From assembly GCF_964656455.1 (NCBI RefSeq), contig NC_135716.1, positions 112,066,389 to 112,130,388 on the forward strand: 64,000 bases of DNA, in the 5' to 3' direction. Source of the DNA: Halichoerus grypus (taxonomy: Eukaryota > Chordata > Mammalia > Carnivora > Phocidae). This document shows positions 1 to 10,692 of the stretch, piece by piece (the stretch's first letter is position 1; each line of letters opens with the position of its first letter). The notes below the pieces were generated by a model, which saw nothing but the letters and a program-made list of their open reading frames with translations, was not told the DNA's origin and searched no databases. The position numbers and the translations under genes are program-made.

Positions 1-2326
1 CAAAAGCCTCATTAACCAGAGTTATGGTAATGAAGATTTTCCAACCGTAAGTTTCAGTTCTGGGCAAATCATAATAAACTTTAAAGCTACAAAATTTTAT
101 GTATATTTTCAGTTAATTTTTACTTATATAACAGATAAAGTTTTTGCTAATATTCCTAATTTTCACAAATTGTGTTTTCTCAGTAATTCCATTTCCCTCC
201 ACCCTGAGACTTATACATACTTGGGATTCGTCATCTGCTCCTTGAGAATGTCATGTACATACTTAAGAATGGTATTATTTTTACTTAAGTGCCGCTATTG
301 ATAAGGTCTGACAATTATTTTCATAATTTACAATCCTTTTATTTAGGGTTTGTGTTGTTTTTACACACTAAAAATTAAAAGCCTTACAGTATTTTAATGC
401 ATACAATTAAAGTTAATATTTAGGACAAAGGTCCTATTGCTTCACTAATTTATTTTGTTAAACAAGTAAAATAAACAAAAAAATCCAAACAGAACTTAAT
501 GCTCATTTAAGGTAGGCATTGTGTTTGCAATTATAACTGCACATTGTACATACAGTGTTTCTTGAATCAAGTACATAGTTTCAAAGTTTATAAAACAAAA
601 TTTTCAAAGAAAAATGCTAACCCATATTATCATGTTAGAAGACAAACTGACCTTAGCACCACAAACCTATACACTATCCATAAGGTAAGTTGAAATATAA
701 AAATGTGTTGCTTTGATTTTTTAAGTGTTTTCAAAAACAGTCCCTGTTATTGAAAAAGATGACATTAAACAAGAACGCCAGTCATAAAATAAAAATTCAA
801 CACAAATGTGTTAAAAAAAATTATAATTCTGAGGCCAAGTTATTCCACTAGAAAATCAGGAAAACATGTATTACATATATTACGCCACTTTAAGAACACA
901 TAGTGGATGATAAACATCTTTCCTTCAAGCAATGTATTGGAAGAATCTATCAGAAATTGATAATTCAAATTAAAATTAAGGTATTTTTGAATACCTCTAT
1001 TGAAGCACTCTGTATAGAGTACTTTTCCACTAATGCTCAAGGCATTATTGATCAGTAGCCAATACATAATTGGATAACTCAGTTTTATCCTACAAATAAA
1101 AGACAAAGTGCTCTAACTTATTAGGCCACAAATTCTTTATTAGATGAAATTACAAATGCTAATTACAATTTAAAATACTTTTCCAGCATTGTTTTATGCT
1201 TTAAAGTCAAATATAAGGAAATAATGTATAATCAGAGCCCAAAAATAATTTAAAAATTTACTATGACAAATTCCAACAAAAGTAAAAATTTTTTATTATA
1301 ACAAAAATTTTACTTTAGAAATGTAAAAACAAAATGCAACAATCAGCACCACATAAATGCAAACTAAACAGAACCAAAAGTGAAACAGAATGTACTGCAA
1401 GCCAGCAGACCCTTACTACCAGACTGAAATAAGAGGGATATTCTTACAAATGGTAAGAATCACTGATGTGACAATATTCTGTGTAGGATATTTTTTTAAA
1501 AGAGAACTAAATTTCATAACAAACAGAAAACATCTAATTTAAAATAAAGCAAAATTTTAGGCACAAAAGTGCCCAATATTCTGAATGTGCCTTTTGGTGG
1601 ACAATAGTGGGATGCCACTGCCAAGTCAGTATCCTTGGGGCAGTGATTACTTGTCAACTACATAACCATCGATGAAAGAGCACAAAGAAAACATGACTGA
1701 ATTAAGCTTGGTACAGTTGATGCTAAACTACCCAAGGTAATATGGTACTTTAGCATAACTGAAAATCTCAATTTGAAGTACATTTTTCTAGAAATGGAAG
1801 ATAATATTCTATAGTGAAGAAAACAAAAGTGAATAAAATTCTGCTTTAAACATTTTCTGGGATGACTGGTTTCTTAATTCCAAGTGATTATTCAATTTAG
1901 AATGTATTGTCGCAATAGGACATACTTTGCAACATTAGAGTTGGTCTAACAGATCATGGAGAGTAAAGTGAAAGATGTCCTCAAATATTTTTTAAATTTT
2001 ATAAAAAGAAGTGAAGATCGGAATTTTATTATTTTTTTCTCGTATTAAGATGTGGTATTATATATTAAGAAACGATCTCCCACCTTTAGTAAACTTCTCA
2101 ACATTACAAACCTGTAAGTCTTATACATATAATATGAAGTTTCATTTTACACAGTATCTCTTTTAAAGAAAATAGTAAGATTGTCAACATGCAATTAAAT
2201 AATAAGCATGGCATCCAAACCATAGGTTCTGGGTAAGTGACAAACATTTCTTAAAAAATAGAAGTCTCAATAATACAAGAAAAAAAAGTTCCCGCCAACA
2301 GAGGTAGACTTAAGGGGACAGCTAAC
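1..2326 (-). other. AT-rich BRDT intron, no exon recognised
   Basis: This stretch lies downstream of the last recognised exon. I looked on the minus strand for the BRDT segment that normally follows the serine tract and did not see it. Short ORFs here are AT-rich and unlike known proteins. Position 1561-1700 looks less degenerate than its surroundings, but I cannot assign it. No clear SINE is present, which is unusual for this window. Confidence 0.6.
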
Positions 2327-2467
2327 CTGATTCGGAATCACTGCTGCCGGAGGAGCCTGAATCGCTGCTACTGCTCTCGGTCTCCGAGGAGCTGCCGCTG
2401 CTGCCGCTGCTGCTCTCGCTCAGCCGGGAACCCCTTCCAACAGCCGGGGGGGGCTGCGCTTTCTCAG
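2327..2467 (-). CDS. BRDT: BRDT coding exon 11: serine-rich acidic tract
   Basis: The exon encodes about residues 621-667: a short Pro/Gly-rich stretch, then SRLSESSSG and a long run of Ser with Gly, Glu and Asp. The acceptor TTTTGTAG ends at 2468 and the donor G/GTTAGC starts at 2326. The exon is phase 1 in and phase 1 out, which fits its neighbours. BET proteins carry such a serine-rich region after the NET domain, a site of phosphorylation in relatives. The exon is far more GC-rich than its neighbours, with AGC/GGC/TCC codons. The PPPAVGRG part is unlike the human text I recall. Confidence 0.88.
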
Positions 2468-2576
2468 CTACAAAACGGGGAAGCACATTACACTGCCAGT
2501 AGAATTCAATAAGCACAGGAACATTTAAAAAAAAAAAAAAACGAACAAACAAAACACATAAAAAACTGCCACCTAC

Positions 2577-2690
2577 GTTTTGTTTGACATTTTCTAGAAT
2601 TTAATTGATTATTGACATCTAGTAACCGCTTTTCCAACTCCTGTTTTTTCTGTGAATGAAATTCTTCTTTGGACTTCGTTATTTTCTTAC
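2577..2690 (-). CDS. BRDT: BRDT coding exon 10: coiled-coil segment after NET
   Basis: It encodes about residues 583-621, including KSKEEFHSQKKQELEKRLLDV, a charged heptad-like helix conserved after the NET domain in BET proteins. The acceptor CACATAG ends at 2691. Two overlapping donors exist: C/GTAGGT (chosen, exon end 2577) and CGTAG/GTGGCA (end 2573). Only the first keeps the frame into the serine exon; the second gives an immediate TGA. The junction codon becomes Pro where human has Ser. Confidence 0.88.
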
Positions 2691-2771
2691 CTATGTGATT
2701 TAAGAGGGAAAGAAGTATTACCAAAAACTAACGCAAATAGCAGACTGATTTCTACTGTGAGAAATACGTAC

Positions 2772-3061
2772 CGTGAGGTTTTAGCGGTCTTTTTCGTAGA
2801 CATGCGGCAACATACTTTTCCAGCTCTCTCAGTGTTGATGCTTTCAGTGTTTCAAAGTCTATCTCTATCTCGTCAGGGTTGGAATTTCTCAGAGAAGGCT
2901 CTCTTGATTGTATTATATGAACGACTCGCCCAAGTTTTTCTCCAGGGAGTTTGTTTATATCCAAGCTTAGCTGCCTTTTCTCATCATAGTTCATAGGCTT
3001 AGCATTATCCTCAACTTCAGGTTTCAGAGCAAACACCTGTTGTTTCCTCTTCTTTGGCTGA
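2772..3061 (-). CDS. BRDT: BRDT coding exon 9: NET/ET domain
   Basis: It encodes about residues 486-583: a basic patch QPKKRKQQ, then the extra-terminal (NET) domain beginning [20 protein letters not shown] and ending in [19 protein letters not shown]. In BET proteins this domain binds short basic peptides of chromatin partners such as NSD3 and JMJD6. The domain looks complete, with the acidic EIEIDFETL strand present. The acceptor TTGTTCAG ends at 3062 and the donor G/GTACGT starts at 2771. Phase is 2 in and 1 out. Confidence 0.95.
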
Positions 3062-3140
3062 CTGAACAAAAATTAAATTTAGTCAAATTTATGTTAGATA
3101 ATATTATTATATGAATAAGGTATTATAAAAAGATACTTAC

Positions 3141-3310
3141 TTGTTTTTGGACTTTCCCTTTAATTTCACTTGCTTAAACTTTTTTCTTGGATTTTCATCT
3201 CTGTTATTAGCCTTTTCTTTCTTCTTTTCCCTTTTAGACTTATTCTTTTTCTTTAGCTTATGGAGAGGGACTTGGGAGAGAACCTGTAGCTGTTGATGAA
3301 CAGCTTTCAG
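3141..3310 (-). CDS. BRDT: BRDT coding exon 8: lysine-rich linker
   Basis: It encodes about residues 430-486: LKAVHQQLQVLSQVPLHKLK followed by a very basic Lys/Arg/Glu stretch. This matches the BET region between bromodomain 2 and NET, whose conserved basic residues bind DNA or partners and may act as a nuclear localisation signal. The acceptor TTATTAG ends at 3311 and the donor AA/GTAAGT is at 3140-3139. The last codon is split and is completed as Asn by exon 9. Confidence 0.93.
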
Positions 3311-3577
3311 CTAATAAAGAAAAAAATTCTTTGAACATTCATGGCTCTAAATAATTAAACACATTAGGAAAAAAATGAAGGCACTCAAGTCAAGCCTATC
3401 CTTCTGAAATTCATTTCATATTACATTTCCTTTAAGTTCTTATTTCATTCCATAAATTCATTATTTTGAAGGGCATACATTAAATCAGAAATAGTATCAT
3501 GTGCTCAACTCATAAACTTAGATATTCAACTAAAAACAGACCATGAAAATTAACATTTCCAGGTAATCTCAACTTTC

Positions 3578-3776
3578 TTTTTTTTTTTTTTTAAAGATTT
3601 TATTTATTTGACAGAGGGAGAGACAGCGAGAGAGGGAACACAAGCAGGGGGAGTGGGAGAGGGAGAAGCAGACCTCCTGCTGAGCAGGGAGCCCGATGTG
3701 GGACTCGATCCCAGGACCCTGGGATCATGACCTGAGCCGAAGGCAGACGCTTAATGACTGAGCCACCCAGGGGCCC
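3578..3776 (-). mobile_element. Carnivore tRNA-Lys SINE, antisense
   Basis: Reverse complement of the carnivore SINE: poly-T, AAGATTTTATTTATTTG, then the box-bearing tRNA-like head ending in GAGCCACCCAGG. It is flanked by a perfect 14-bp target-site duplication (3564-3577 and 3777-3790). It lies in the short intron between coding exons 7 and 8, in sense with BRDT. Confidence 0.93.
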
Positions 3777-4135
3777 TAATCTCAACTTTCTAATTGTTTT
3801 TTTTCAGGCTTGATCTAGGAGCAGCTTAACATTTTATCATAAAAGGTAACAATGTTGAACAAAAACTCATCCATAAAATATCTTGGATTATGTCATATAA
3901 ATCATTTCAATGAGAATAAACTCATTGTGGTTAGAAAGATAACAGGATTTTAAGAAACATAGATCTTTGGGTAAGAAAGACTATCAAACATCACAAATGT
4001 GCCAAGAAGTAAATAAAGCCACAGTTGTAAAGTGATCTAAATGTAACAGCTTTTAATCTACAAAAATGATTTTATAATAGATCTGCAGCAACAACTCATG
4101 AAAATACAAAAACTTTTATCAATACAATCAACTAC

Positions 4136-4324
4136 CTGCTCCTGAAGCTTTGCAAGACGTTGAACTCGTTCATCTTCAGAATCACCAGAAGAGTTTTCTT
4201 CAGACGAAGCTTCACTACTGCTTTCTCTACCAAGGATTTTTGTGGTATCTGTTTTGATGTAGCAGACAGGCATACTCTCAACAGGTTCATCTGGGATTTT
4301 CGCAAAATGCATTTCAAAAACATC
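4136..4324 (-). CDS. BRDT: BRDT coding exon 7: end of bromodomain 2 and acidic serine motif
   Basis: It encodes about residues 367-429. It begins DVFEMHFAKIPDEPVESMP, the end of the last bromodomain 2 helix, continues into an acidic Ser/Glu stretch (EASSEENSSGDSEDER) typical of the phosphorylatable site after BD2 in BET proteins, and ends RLAKLQEQ. The acceptor CCATTATAG ends at 4325. The donor CAG/GTAGTT is weaker than the others. Phase is 0 in and 0 out. Confidence 0.95.
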
Positions 4325-4990
4325 CTATAATGGAAGATTACACTATAAAGATTTTCTGTATTTCCAACTTAATATAGCAATAACACCCTTCAACAAAAGT
4401 GTCATATTTTGATAACTCTATTTTTCATTGGGGTAATCATTACATAATATATACGTCAAATCATTATGTTATATCCTTAAACTTACACAATGTTATATGT
4501 CCATTTTATCTCTATAAAATGGGGGGGGGGGATTTACCAAAGAAGAAACATAAGACTCATGCTTCCTTGCCTGCCAACCTTAGAACTTTTCTCCTCTCTT
4601 CCACGTAAGATAGACCTCTCAAGTTGTATAGAGGACCTTCTTTCAAGGATCTCCTGCCCTATGATGCATCATTCCACTACCTCCCACTCCATTACATTCC
4701 ACTCCACCCCTCTACTACATTCCACTCAAAAGTCCTAGAACTTAACCTTCAGGGGTATATGGGCTCTAGTCAATCCTATCTCAGATATCTACTATCCCCT
4801 CTTCACTAATATTTTCCCAATATCCTCTATGTGTAAGGCAGCCTCCTTAAAAGATTTGCTACTAATGTGTGCTCTACCTCAAAAACAACCCCTACATTTT
4901 AAGAGTCAATTTACTTAATAAATTGTGCTTTATATTTGGGAAGTGGGCATTCTTTATCTTTTGAGTTATGGTTCTAAAATTTCCAAACTA
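4325..4990. other. BRDT intron, no element recognised
   Basis: There is a G-run near 4519-4528 and pyrimidine-rich sequence at 4560-4740. Nothing in it was recognised as a gene or a named repeat. Confidence 0.6.
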
Positions 4991-5175
4991 GGGGTGTCTG
5001 GGTGGCTCAGTCAGTTAAGCATCTGCCTTCAGCTCAGGTCGGGATCTCAGGGTCCTGGGATTAAGCCCTGCATCGGGCTCTCTGCTTTGTGGTGGGTCTG
5101 CTTCTCCCTCTCCCTCTGTGATCTCTCTCATTTTCGTTCTCTCAAATAAATAAAATCTTTTAAAAAAATAAAATA
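4991..5175 (+). mobile_element. Carnivore tRNA-Lys SINE
   Basis: Begins GGGGTGTCTGGGTGGCTCAG and ends in CAAATAAATAAAATC plus an A-rich tail. It is flanked by a 12-bp duplication (4977-4988 and about 5176-5187). Confidence 0.9.
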
Positions 5176-5232
5176 AAATTTCCAAATTATGTTCAGAGAA
5201 AACTCACTTTCAGAGCACACCTATCAAGTTAC

Positions 5233-5361
5233 CTGGAGCATTCTTGCCATTGTCACTACTTCATGATCTGGAGGATTGTATTTGTAGCAATTCATGAACA
5301 TTAATCTAACATCTGCAGCAAATTCATATGCATCTTTATATTCTTGGTTGTCCATTTTTCC
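5233..5361 (-). CDS. BRDT: BRDT coding exon 6: bromodomain 2, second half
   Basis: It encodes about residues 324-366: [35 protein letters not shown], then VTMARMLQ. This covers helices B and C and the BC loop. The acetyl-lysine-anchoring Asn is the N of CYKYN, about residue 352, and is intact. The acceptor TTTAG ends at 5362; the donor CAG/GTAACT starts at 5232. The first codon reads Gly where human BRDT has Glu. Phase 0 on both sides. Confidence 0.95.
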
Positions 5362-5789
5362 CTAAATTAAGGAAAAATTATAGGATTCACAAACAACATA
5401 GTTTAATAATCATTTGAGCATTTATGTTAATTATTTATATTATGAAATAGTTGAAACATACAGAAGAACACAGGTAATACCAAAACCAGATACCCACCCT
5501 CCAAATTTGATAATTGTTAAAATTCTGCTATATTTGTTTTGTATTTTTTGACTTTGAAAATATCCAATGAATTTTGACAAGTAGAGATAAGGAGGATATT
5601 CCAAGAGTAAAAAAAAAAAAAAAAAAGAACAGGAACAAAATCACAAAAGCAGGAAAACAGTGCATTTCCAGATAATCTTAGACAAGTATGATTCTAGGAA
5701 AGCAATGAAAAGATAAATTCCTTAAACCAACCTTGATTTAAATAAAGGTTTTTATTAAAATTTTCCTCAAAATGAAAAGATTTAAAATT
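5362..5789. other. BRDT intron, no element recognised
   Basis: AT-rich intronic sequence with an A-run at about 5609-5626. No gene or clear repeat was seen before the L1 remnant starts. Confidence 0.6.
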
Positions 5790-7760
5790 GAACAGAATTG
5801 GTAAAAGGAAGGAAATAATAAAGATCAGAGCTGAAATAAAGAGTCTAAAAAAAAAAAAAATAGAAAAGACCAATGAAACTGAGAGCCAATCCTTTGAAAA
5901 AATAAAACAAAACTGATAAACCTTGAACCAGACACATCAAAAAAAGAGAGGACTCAAAATCAGAAATGAAAGAGAAGTAACAACTGATCCACAGAAATAC
6001 AAAGGATAAGAGACTATTACAAAAAAATAATAGGACAACAAATTAAGATAACCTAGAAGAAATGGATAAATTCCCAGGACACACAATCTTCCAAGACTAA
6101 GTCATGATGAAATAGAAAATCTGAACAGACCAATTACTAGTAATGGAATTGAATAAGTAATCAAAAACTCCCAAGAAACAGAAGTTGAGGACCACATGGC
6201 TTCACAAGTGAATCCTACCAAACATTTAAAGAGTTAATACCTAACTTCCACAAACTGTTCAAAAAAAAATGGAAAAGGAAGAAAAACTTCCAAATTCCTT
6301 CTATGAGGCCAGCATCACCCTGATACCAAAACAACAAAGACACTACAAAAAATAAAAAAAATAAAAAAAATTACAGGTCAATATCCCTGATGAACATAGA
6401 TGTAAAAATCCTCAACAAAATATTAGCAGAATTCATTCACCATAATCAAGTGGGATTTATCCCAGGAATGCAAGGATGATTCAATATCTGCAAATCAATC
6501 AATGGGATACAACACATGAACAAAATGAAGGATAAAAACCATACAGTCATCTCAATAAATGCAGAAAAAAATCTGACAGAATTCAAATCTGTTCATGATA
6601 AAACTCTCAACAGTGTATTTTGAAGGGAATATACCTCAATATAATAAATGCCATATATGAAAAACCCAGCTAACATCATACTCAATGGTGAAAAACTGAA
6701 AGCTTTTCTTCTAAGACCAAGAACAAGGATGTCCATGCTCACCACTTTTATTCAACATAGTACTAAAAATTCTAGCTGCAGCAATCAGACAAGAAGCAGC
6801 AGCAAAAACAAAAATAAACCTAGGAATGAATCTAACCAAGAGAGTAAAAGACCTGTAACTCTGAAAATTATAAGACACTGATGAAAAAAAGTGAAGACAT
6901 AAATGGAAAGATAAACCATGCTCATGAACTGGAAGAACAGTTAAAACGTCCATGCCACCCAAAGCAATCTACAGATTTAATGCAATCCCTATGAAAATAC
7001 CAATAGTAGTTCTCATAGACATAGGACAAATAATCCTAAAATTGTTAAGGAACCACAAAAACCTTGAATCACCAAAGCAATCTTAAGAACATAACTAGAG
7101 GTACTGCAATCCCAGATTTCAAGATATACATTACAGATCTACAGTAATCAAAACAGTGTGGTACTGGCATAAATACAGACCGATACATCAGCAGAACAGG
7201 ACAGAGAGCCCAGAAATAAATCAACACTTATATGGTCAGTTAACCTATGACAAAGGAGGCAAGAATATACAATGGGGACTAGACGGTCTCTTCAAATGGT
7301 GCTGCAAAAACTAGACAGTTATGTGCAGAAGAATGAAAACTGAACCACCTTCTTAAACTATACATAAAAATAAATTCAAAATGGATTAAAGTCCTAAATG
7401 AAACATAAAACCATAAAACTAGAAGAAAACACAGGTAGTAATCTCCTGAATATGGGCCTTAGCAACATTTTCCCCTCAGGCCAGGGAAACAAAAGCAAAA
7501 ATAAAGTACATCAGACAAAAAAGCTTTTGCACAGTGAAGAATATCAGAAAACAAAAAGGCAACCAACTGAATGGGACAAAAGATGCACAAATTATATATC
7601 TGATAAGGGGTTAATATCCAAGATACATAAATAATTCATATAAGAAAACAAAAACATTAATTCAAAAAAAATATATGTAAGTATATTGCAATATTACTTA
7701 CAATAGCCAAGGTATGGAAGCAACCTCAGAGTCCATCAATAGATGAATGGATAAAGATGT

Positions 7761-7793
<33 letters not shown>

Positions 7794-8278
7794 ACACACA
7801 CACACCCAAGTGAAATATTACTCAGCCATAAAAAAGGATGAGATCTTGTCACCTGCAACAACATGGTTTGACCTACAGGGTATTATGCTAAGTGAAATAA
7901 GACAGAAGAAGACAAATACCATATCATCTCCCTTGTATATGGAATCTAAAAAACAAAACAAACACGCATACACACAGAAACTGTCTAATAAGTACTGAGA
8001 ACAAACTGATGGTTGCAAGGGAGGGAGAGGGAGATGAAAGAAATAGGTAAAGGGGATTAAGAGGTACAAACTTCTACTTACAAAATAAATAAGCCATGGG
8101 GATGAAAATTATAGAACAGGGAATATATAATCAATAACATTGTAATAACATTGTATGGTGACAGATGGTAACTACACTTTCATGGTGAGTACTGCATAAA
8201 ATATAGAACTGTCAATCATTGTGTTGTACACCTTAATCATATAAACATTGTATGTCAACTATACTTCGATTAAAAATT
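5790..8278 (+). mobile_element. Old decayed L1 fragment (ORF2 to 3' end)
   Basis: The text follows L1 ORF2 from the endonuclease/RT linker to the end but has no long open frame. Recognisable pieces include [15 protein letters not shown] near 6663 and, near 7690-7870, the 'STKE-to-3' end' L1 text. The 3' end, TTGTACACC...ATGTCAACTATACTTCG, is the kind seen in older mammalian L1M/L1MA subfamilies. Its divergence is much greater than that of the two young L1s in the window. It is antisense to BRDT and intronic. Confidence 0.85.
7761..7805 (+). repeat. (CA)n microsatellite inside the old L1
   Basis: About 45 bp of CA repeats with one CATA interruption near 7787-7790. It sits within the L1 ORF2 3' region. 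Confidence 0.97.
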
Positions 8279-8280
8279 AA

Positions 8281-8400
8281 GGGCTGCCTGGCTGGTTCAG
8301 TTGGTAGAGCATTTGAATCTTGATCTTAGGGGTCATGAGTTCGAGTCCCACACTGGGGGTAGAGTTTACTTGGAAAAAAAATTTAAAAAATTATAATTTA
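8281..8400 (+). mobile_element. Carnivore SINE, short older type
   Basis: Begins GGGCTGCCTGGCTGGTTCAG, contains GTCATGAGTTCGAGTCCCAC (a B-box-like tRNA remnant) and ends GGGGTAGAGTTTACTT plus A-rich tail. This is the short 'GAGATTACTT' subtype. It was inserted at the tail of the old L1. Confidence 0.85.
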
Positions 8401-8811
8401 AAAGACCTGACCACACCAGCAGAAGACCCTCCCCCAAAAATGTAGAGAGGTTTGGAAACTATATAAATGCCTTATCCCCCCCCCAAAAAATTGCATCAGA
8501 ATTATGCATTAAAAATATAATCTTGAATATATAATGAGAAAAATGTTTACAACATAGTAAGTGAAAATTCAGGGTACAGAGTTATATTACATACTGTCAC
8601 TCAAACATTGTGGCAAAGAACAATGGGTGTGTTTGAATAGAAGAAAAAGAAAGATGTTTAAAAATTTTCCCATGATTCATTCCAGGTGATATGACTTACT
8701 AATGATTTTAAACTTCTTCATTATCTTTTTCTGAATTAAAACAATTTTTACAATGACAAGATTACTTTTATAATCAAGAAAAGAACTTTCTCTTATTAGG
8801 ACAACATTTAC
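8401..8811. other. BRDT intron, no element recognised
   Basis: Contains a C-run at about 8477-8484. No gene or named repeat recognised. Confidence 0.6.
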
Positions 8812-9165
8812 CTTAATAGTACCAAGATCCATTGGATTTTTCACAATATCATAGTAGTTATGGAGCCCCAAAGCATTAACATCAACAGGATTATAAAAGG
8901 GCCACGCATAGGGTAAGTGTTTCTTTGCAAGCATTTCTTTAAGAATCTCACTACAGTGCCGTAACTGTTCGGTCACTTTAACATTCTTTACAACTTTACA
9001 CTGTTGCTGAGAATCTGGCAAAACAGTCTTCAGCACATTTTCTTTTATAGGTGGCATTTTCACTGATTTTTTTTCTGCAAGCGTTGGGGAAGATTCACTA
9101 CTTGCTTTAACTACTGAAGTTGTAGGAGTTGTGGTATCTGCTTTCCTCTTCACACCCCTTGTAAC
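8812..9165 (-). CDS. BRDT: BRDT coding exon 5: linker and first half of bromodomain 2
   Basis: The exon has 118 codons, about residues 206-323. It starts [14 protein letters not shown], a basic patch, runs through a Ser/Pro/Lys linker, then enters bromodomain 2 at [19 protein letters not shown]. The WPF shelf is at about 293-295 and the ZA loop [20 protein letters not shown] is complete. The acceptor TTGTTTCAG ends at 9166; the donor AAG/GTAAAT starts at 8811. BD2 of BRDT binds acetylated histone tails and other acetylated proteins. The key residues visible here are intact. Confidence 0.96.
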
Positions 9166-9712
9166 CTGAAACAATTCAACAACAACAAAAACTATAATTA
9201 AGGGGACATTCAGAGCAAGTTTTCAAACTTAGCAGCACCAAGTCTTCCTTATATTAAATATTAGTAAAGGTTAATTTCTCTTTTATAGGTAAAATAAATA
9301 GTTCAAGTATTTTCTTCCTAATATCCAAAGAATTGTCTTGTGTAAACCTTTGAGATAAATAAAGATATATGGGAAAATAAGTCATAGTTATACAATCACA
9401 AGTTTCTGAATACCTGAAATCAGCTATGGTATACAATTTTAATTATCAACCCAAAAGAAGTTATATAACACACAGAATGGATAGTTGGGCAACTGATATT
9501 AACACTAAAAATACAGTAAATAGTTCAAATTCTACCAAGAAGTCTCTAAAATTTGGTTCACATCCTAGGTCTCTGTTACAAAATGTACACAGACAAAAAG
9601 ATTAACTGTGGTAAGCTGAAGCCCAATTGTTTTTCATAGCAACTTAAAAAAAAAGTTTAGTCATCACAACAACTCCTTACATTAAAACATTTTAAAGCTA
9701 CAGTGAACTTAC
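9166..9712. other. BRDT intron, no element recognised
   Basis: 547 bp of AT-rich intron between coding exons 4 and 5, with no recognisable repeat or gene. Confidence 0.65.
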
Positions 9713-9885
9713 TTGGGCCACTGTTTGTGAGGTAGAGTTGAGTGGAGTACCTTGTGCCATGTTTGAAGGAGAAATTGATGTCTCAGGAAATACAGAGGGA
9801 ATCACTTGTGGCTTAAATACTTTTTCCAGTGCTTTGGGGGATTGTTTTTCTTTAACAGAAGGAACTGCTACATTATGTTGAATGC
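9713..9885 (-). CDS. BRDT: BRDT coding exon 4: inter-bromodomain linker
   Basis: It encodes about residues 148-205: IQHNVAVPSVKEKQSPKALE, KVFKPQVIPSVFPETSISPS, ending TSQTVAQ. This is a low-complexity, probably disordered Ser/Pro/Thr linker; in mouse BRDT the two bromodomains are joined by such a linker. The acceptor CATTACTAG ends at 9886; the donor CAA/GTAAGT is at 9712-9711. It accepts a phase-1 codon from exon 3, about 15.4 kb away, and leaves phase 0. Confidence 0.93.
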
Positions 9886-10492
9886 CTAGTAATGTGTGAA
9901 CCAGAGTCAATATGTGAGTAAAATATAAACTATTTTTCTTAATATTCTATTTTAATTCATTTAGCTCAGCTTTTTAGCAATATAAACACAATATAATCCC
10001 ATTCCCCTTTGAAACCCTCCCCCACACACTTGCTAACAGTTGTCAGAGCAGTTTAGATATAATATTGGAGACTTCAAACCTACAATGCTTTGTAAGGACC
10101 TGCATGACCTCTCTATGTGCCCTCCACCCTCCCACCACCCTCCTTCCACCTTACTTCCTATCACTGCCCCCTTCACTTATTTCACTTCAGCCTACTGGCC
10201 TGCCACAAATCCTCAAATTTGGTAAGCAGAAGCAGACTATTCTCTCTGCCTGGAAGGAGATATCCTCATGGCTCACTCCAAATTCCCTTCATACCTTTAC
10301 TGAAATGTTACCTTCTCAGGCCATCCTATGTAAAACAACTGTCTTTCAACCCCACTCCTTTGTTCTCTTATTCTTACTTTTTTCCTGCCATTATCACATT
10401 TGACATGCAGTATATAGGTATCCCTGACTCTCCGAATTCTTGCTTAACAAACTCAGGAACCAAAAAGGTTTGAATATATTTTAAGACAGGGT
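9886..10492 (+). other. BRDT intron with an L2-like pyrimidine-rich stretch
   Basis: Sequence at about 10090-10460 resembles the 3' part of an ancient L2 element (pyrimidine-rich, 'GCCTGGAA', 'CTTTACTGAAATGTTACC', 'TTGTTCTC'). Overlapping small ORFs are by-products of this composition. The identification is by style, not alignment. Confidence 0.45.
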
Positions 10493-10692
10493 TGGGGCGC
10501 CTGGATGGCTCAATCGGTTAAGCATCTGCCTTTGGCTCAGGTCATGGTCCCAGGGTCCTGGGATTGAGCCCCACATCAGGCTCAGCGAGAGCCTGCTTCT
10601 CCCTCTCCCTCTGCCTGCCACTCCCCCTGCTTGTGCTCTCTTTCTCACTCTATGTGTCAAATAAATAAATAAAATCTTAAAAAAAAAAAAAA
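10493..10692 (+). mobile_element. Carnivore tRNA-Lys SINE
   Basis: Starts GGGGCGCCTGGATGGCTCA and ends AAATAAATAAATAAAATCTT plus poly-A. It is full length, but no clear target-site duplication was found. Confidence 0.92.

Noticed and set aside
8300..8350. tRNA-like boxes in SINE heads (here and in other SINEs)
   Set aside because: The heads of carnivore SINEs derive from tRNA-Lys but lack a full cloverleaf and are parts of mobile elements, so no tRNA gene is called.
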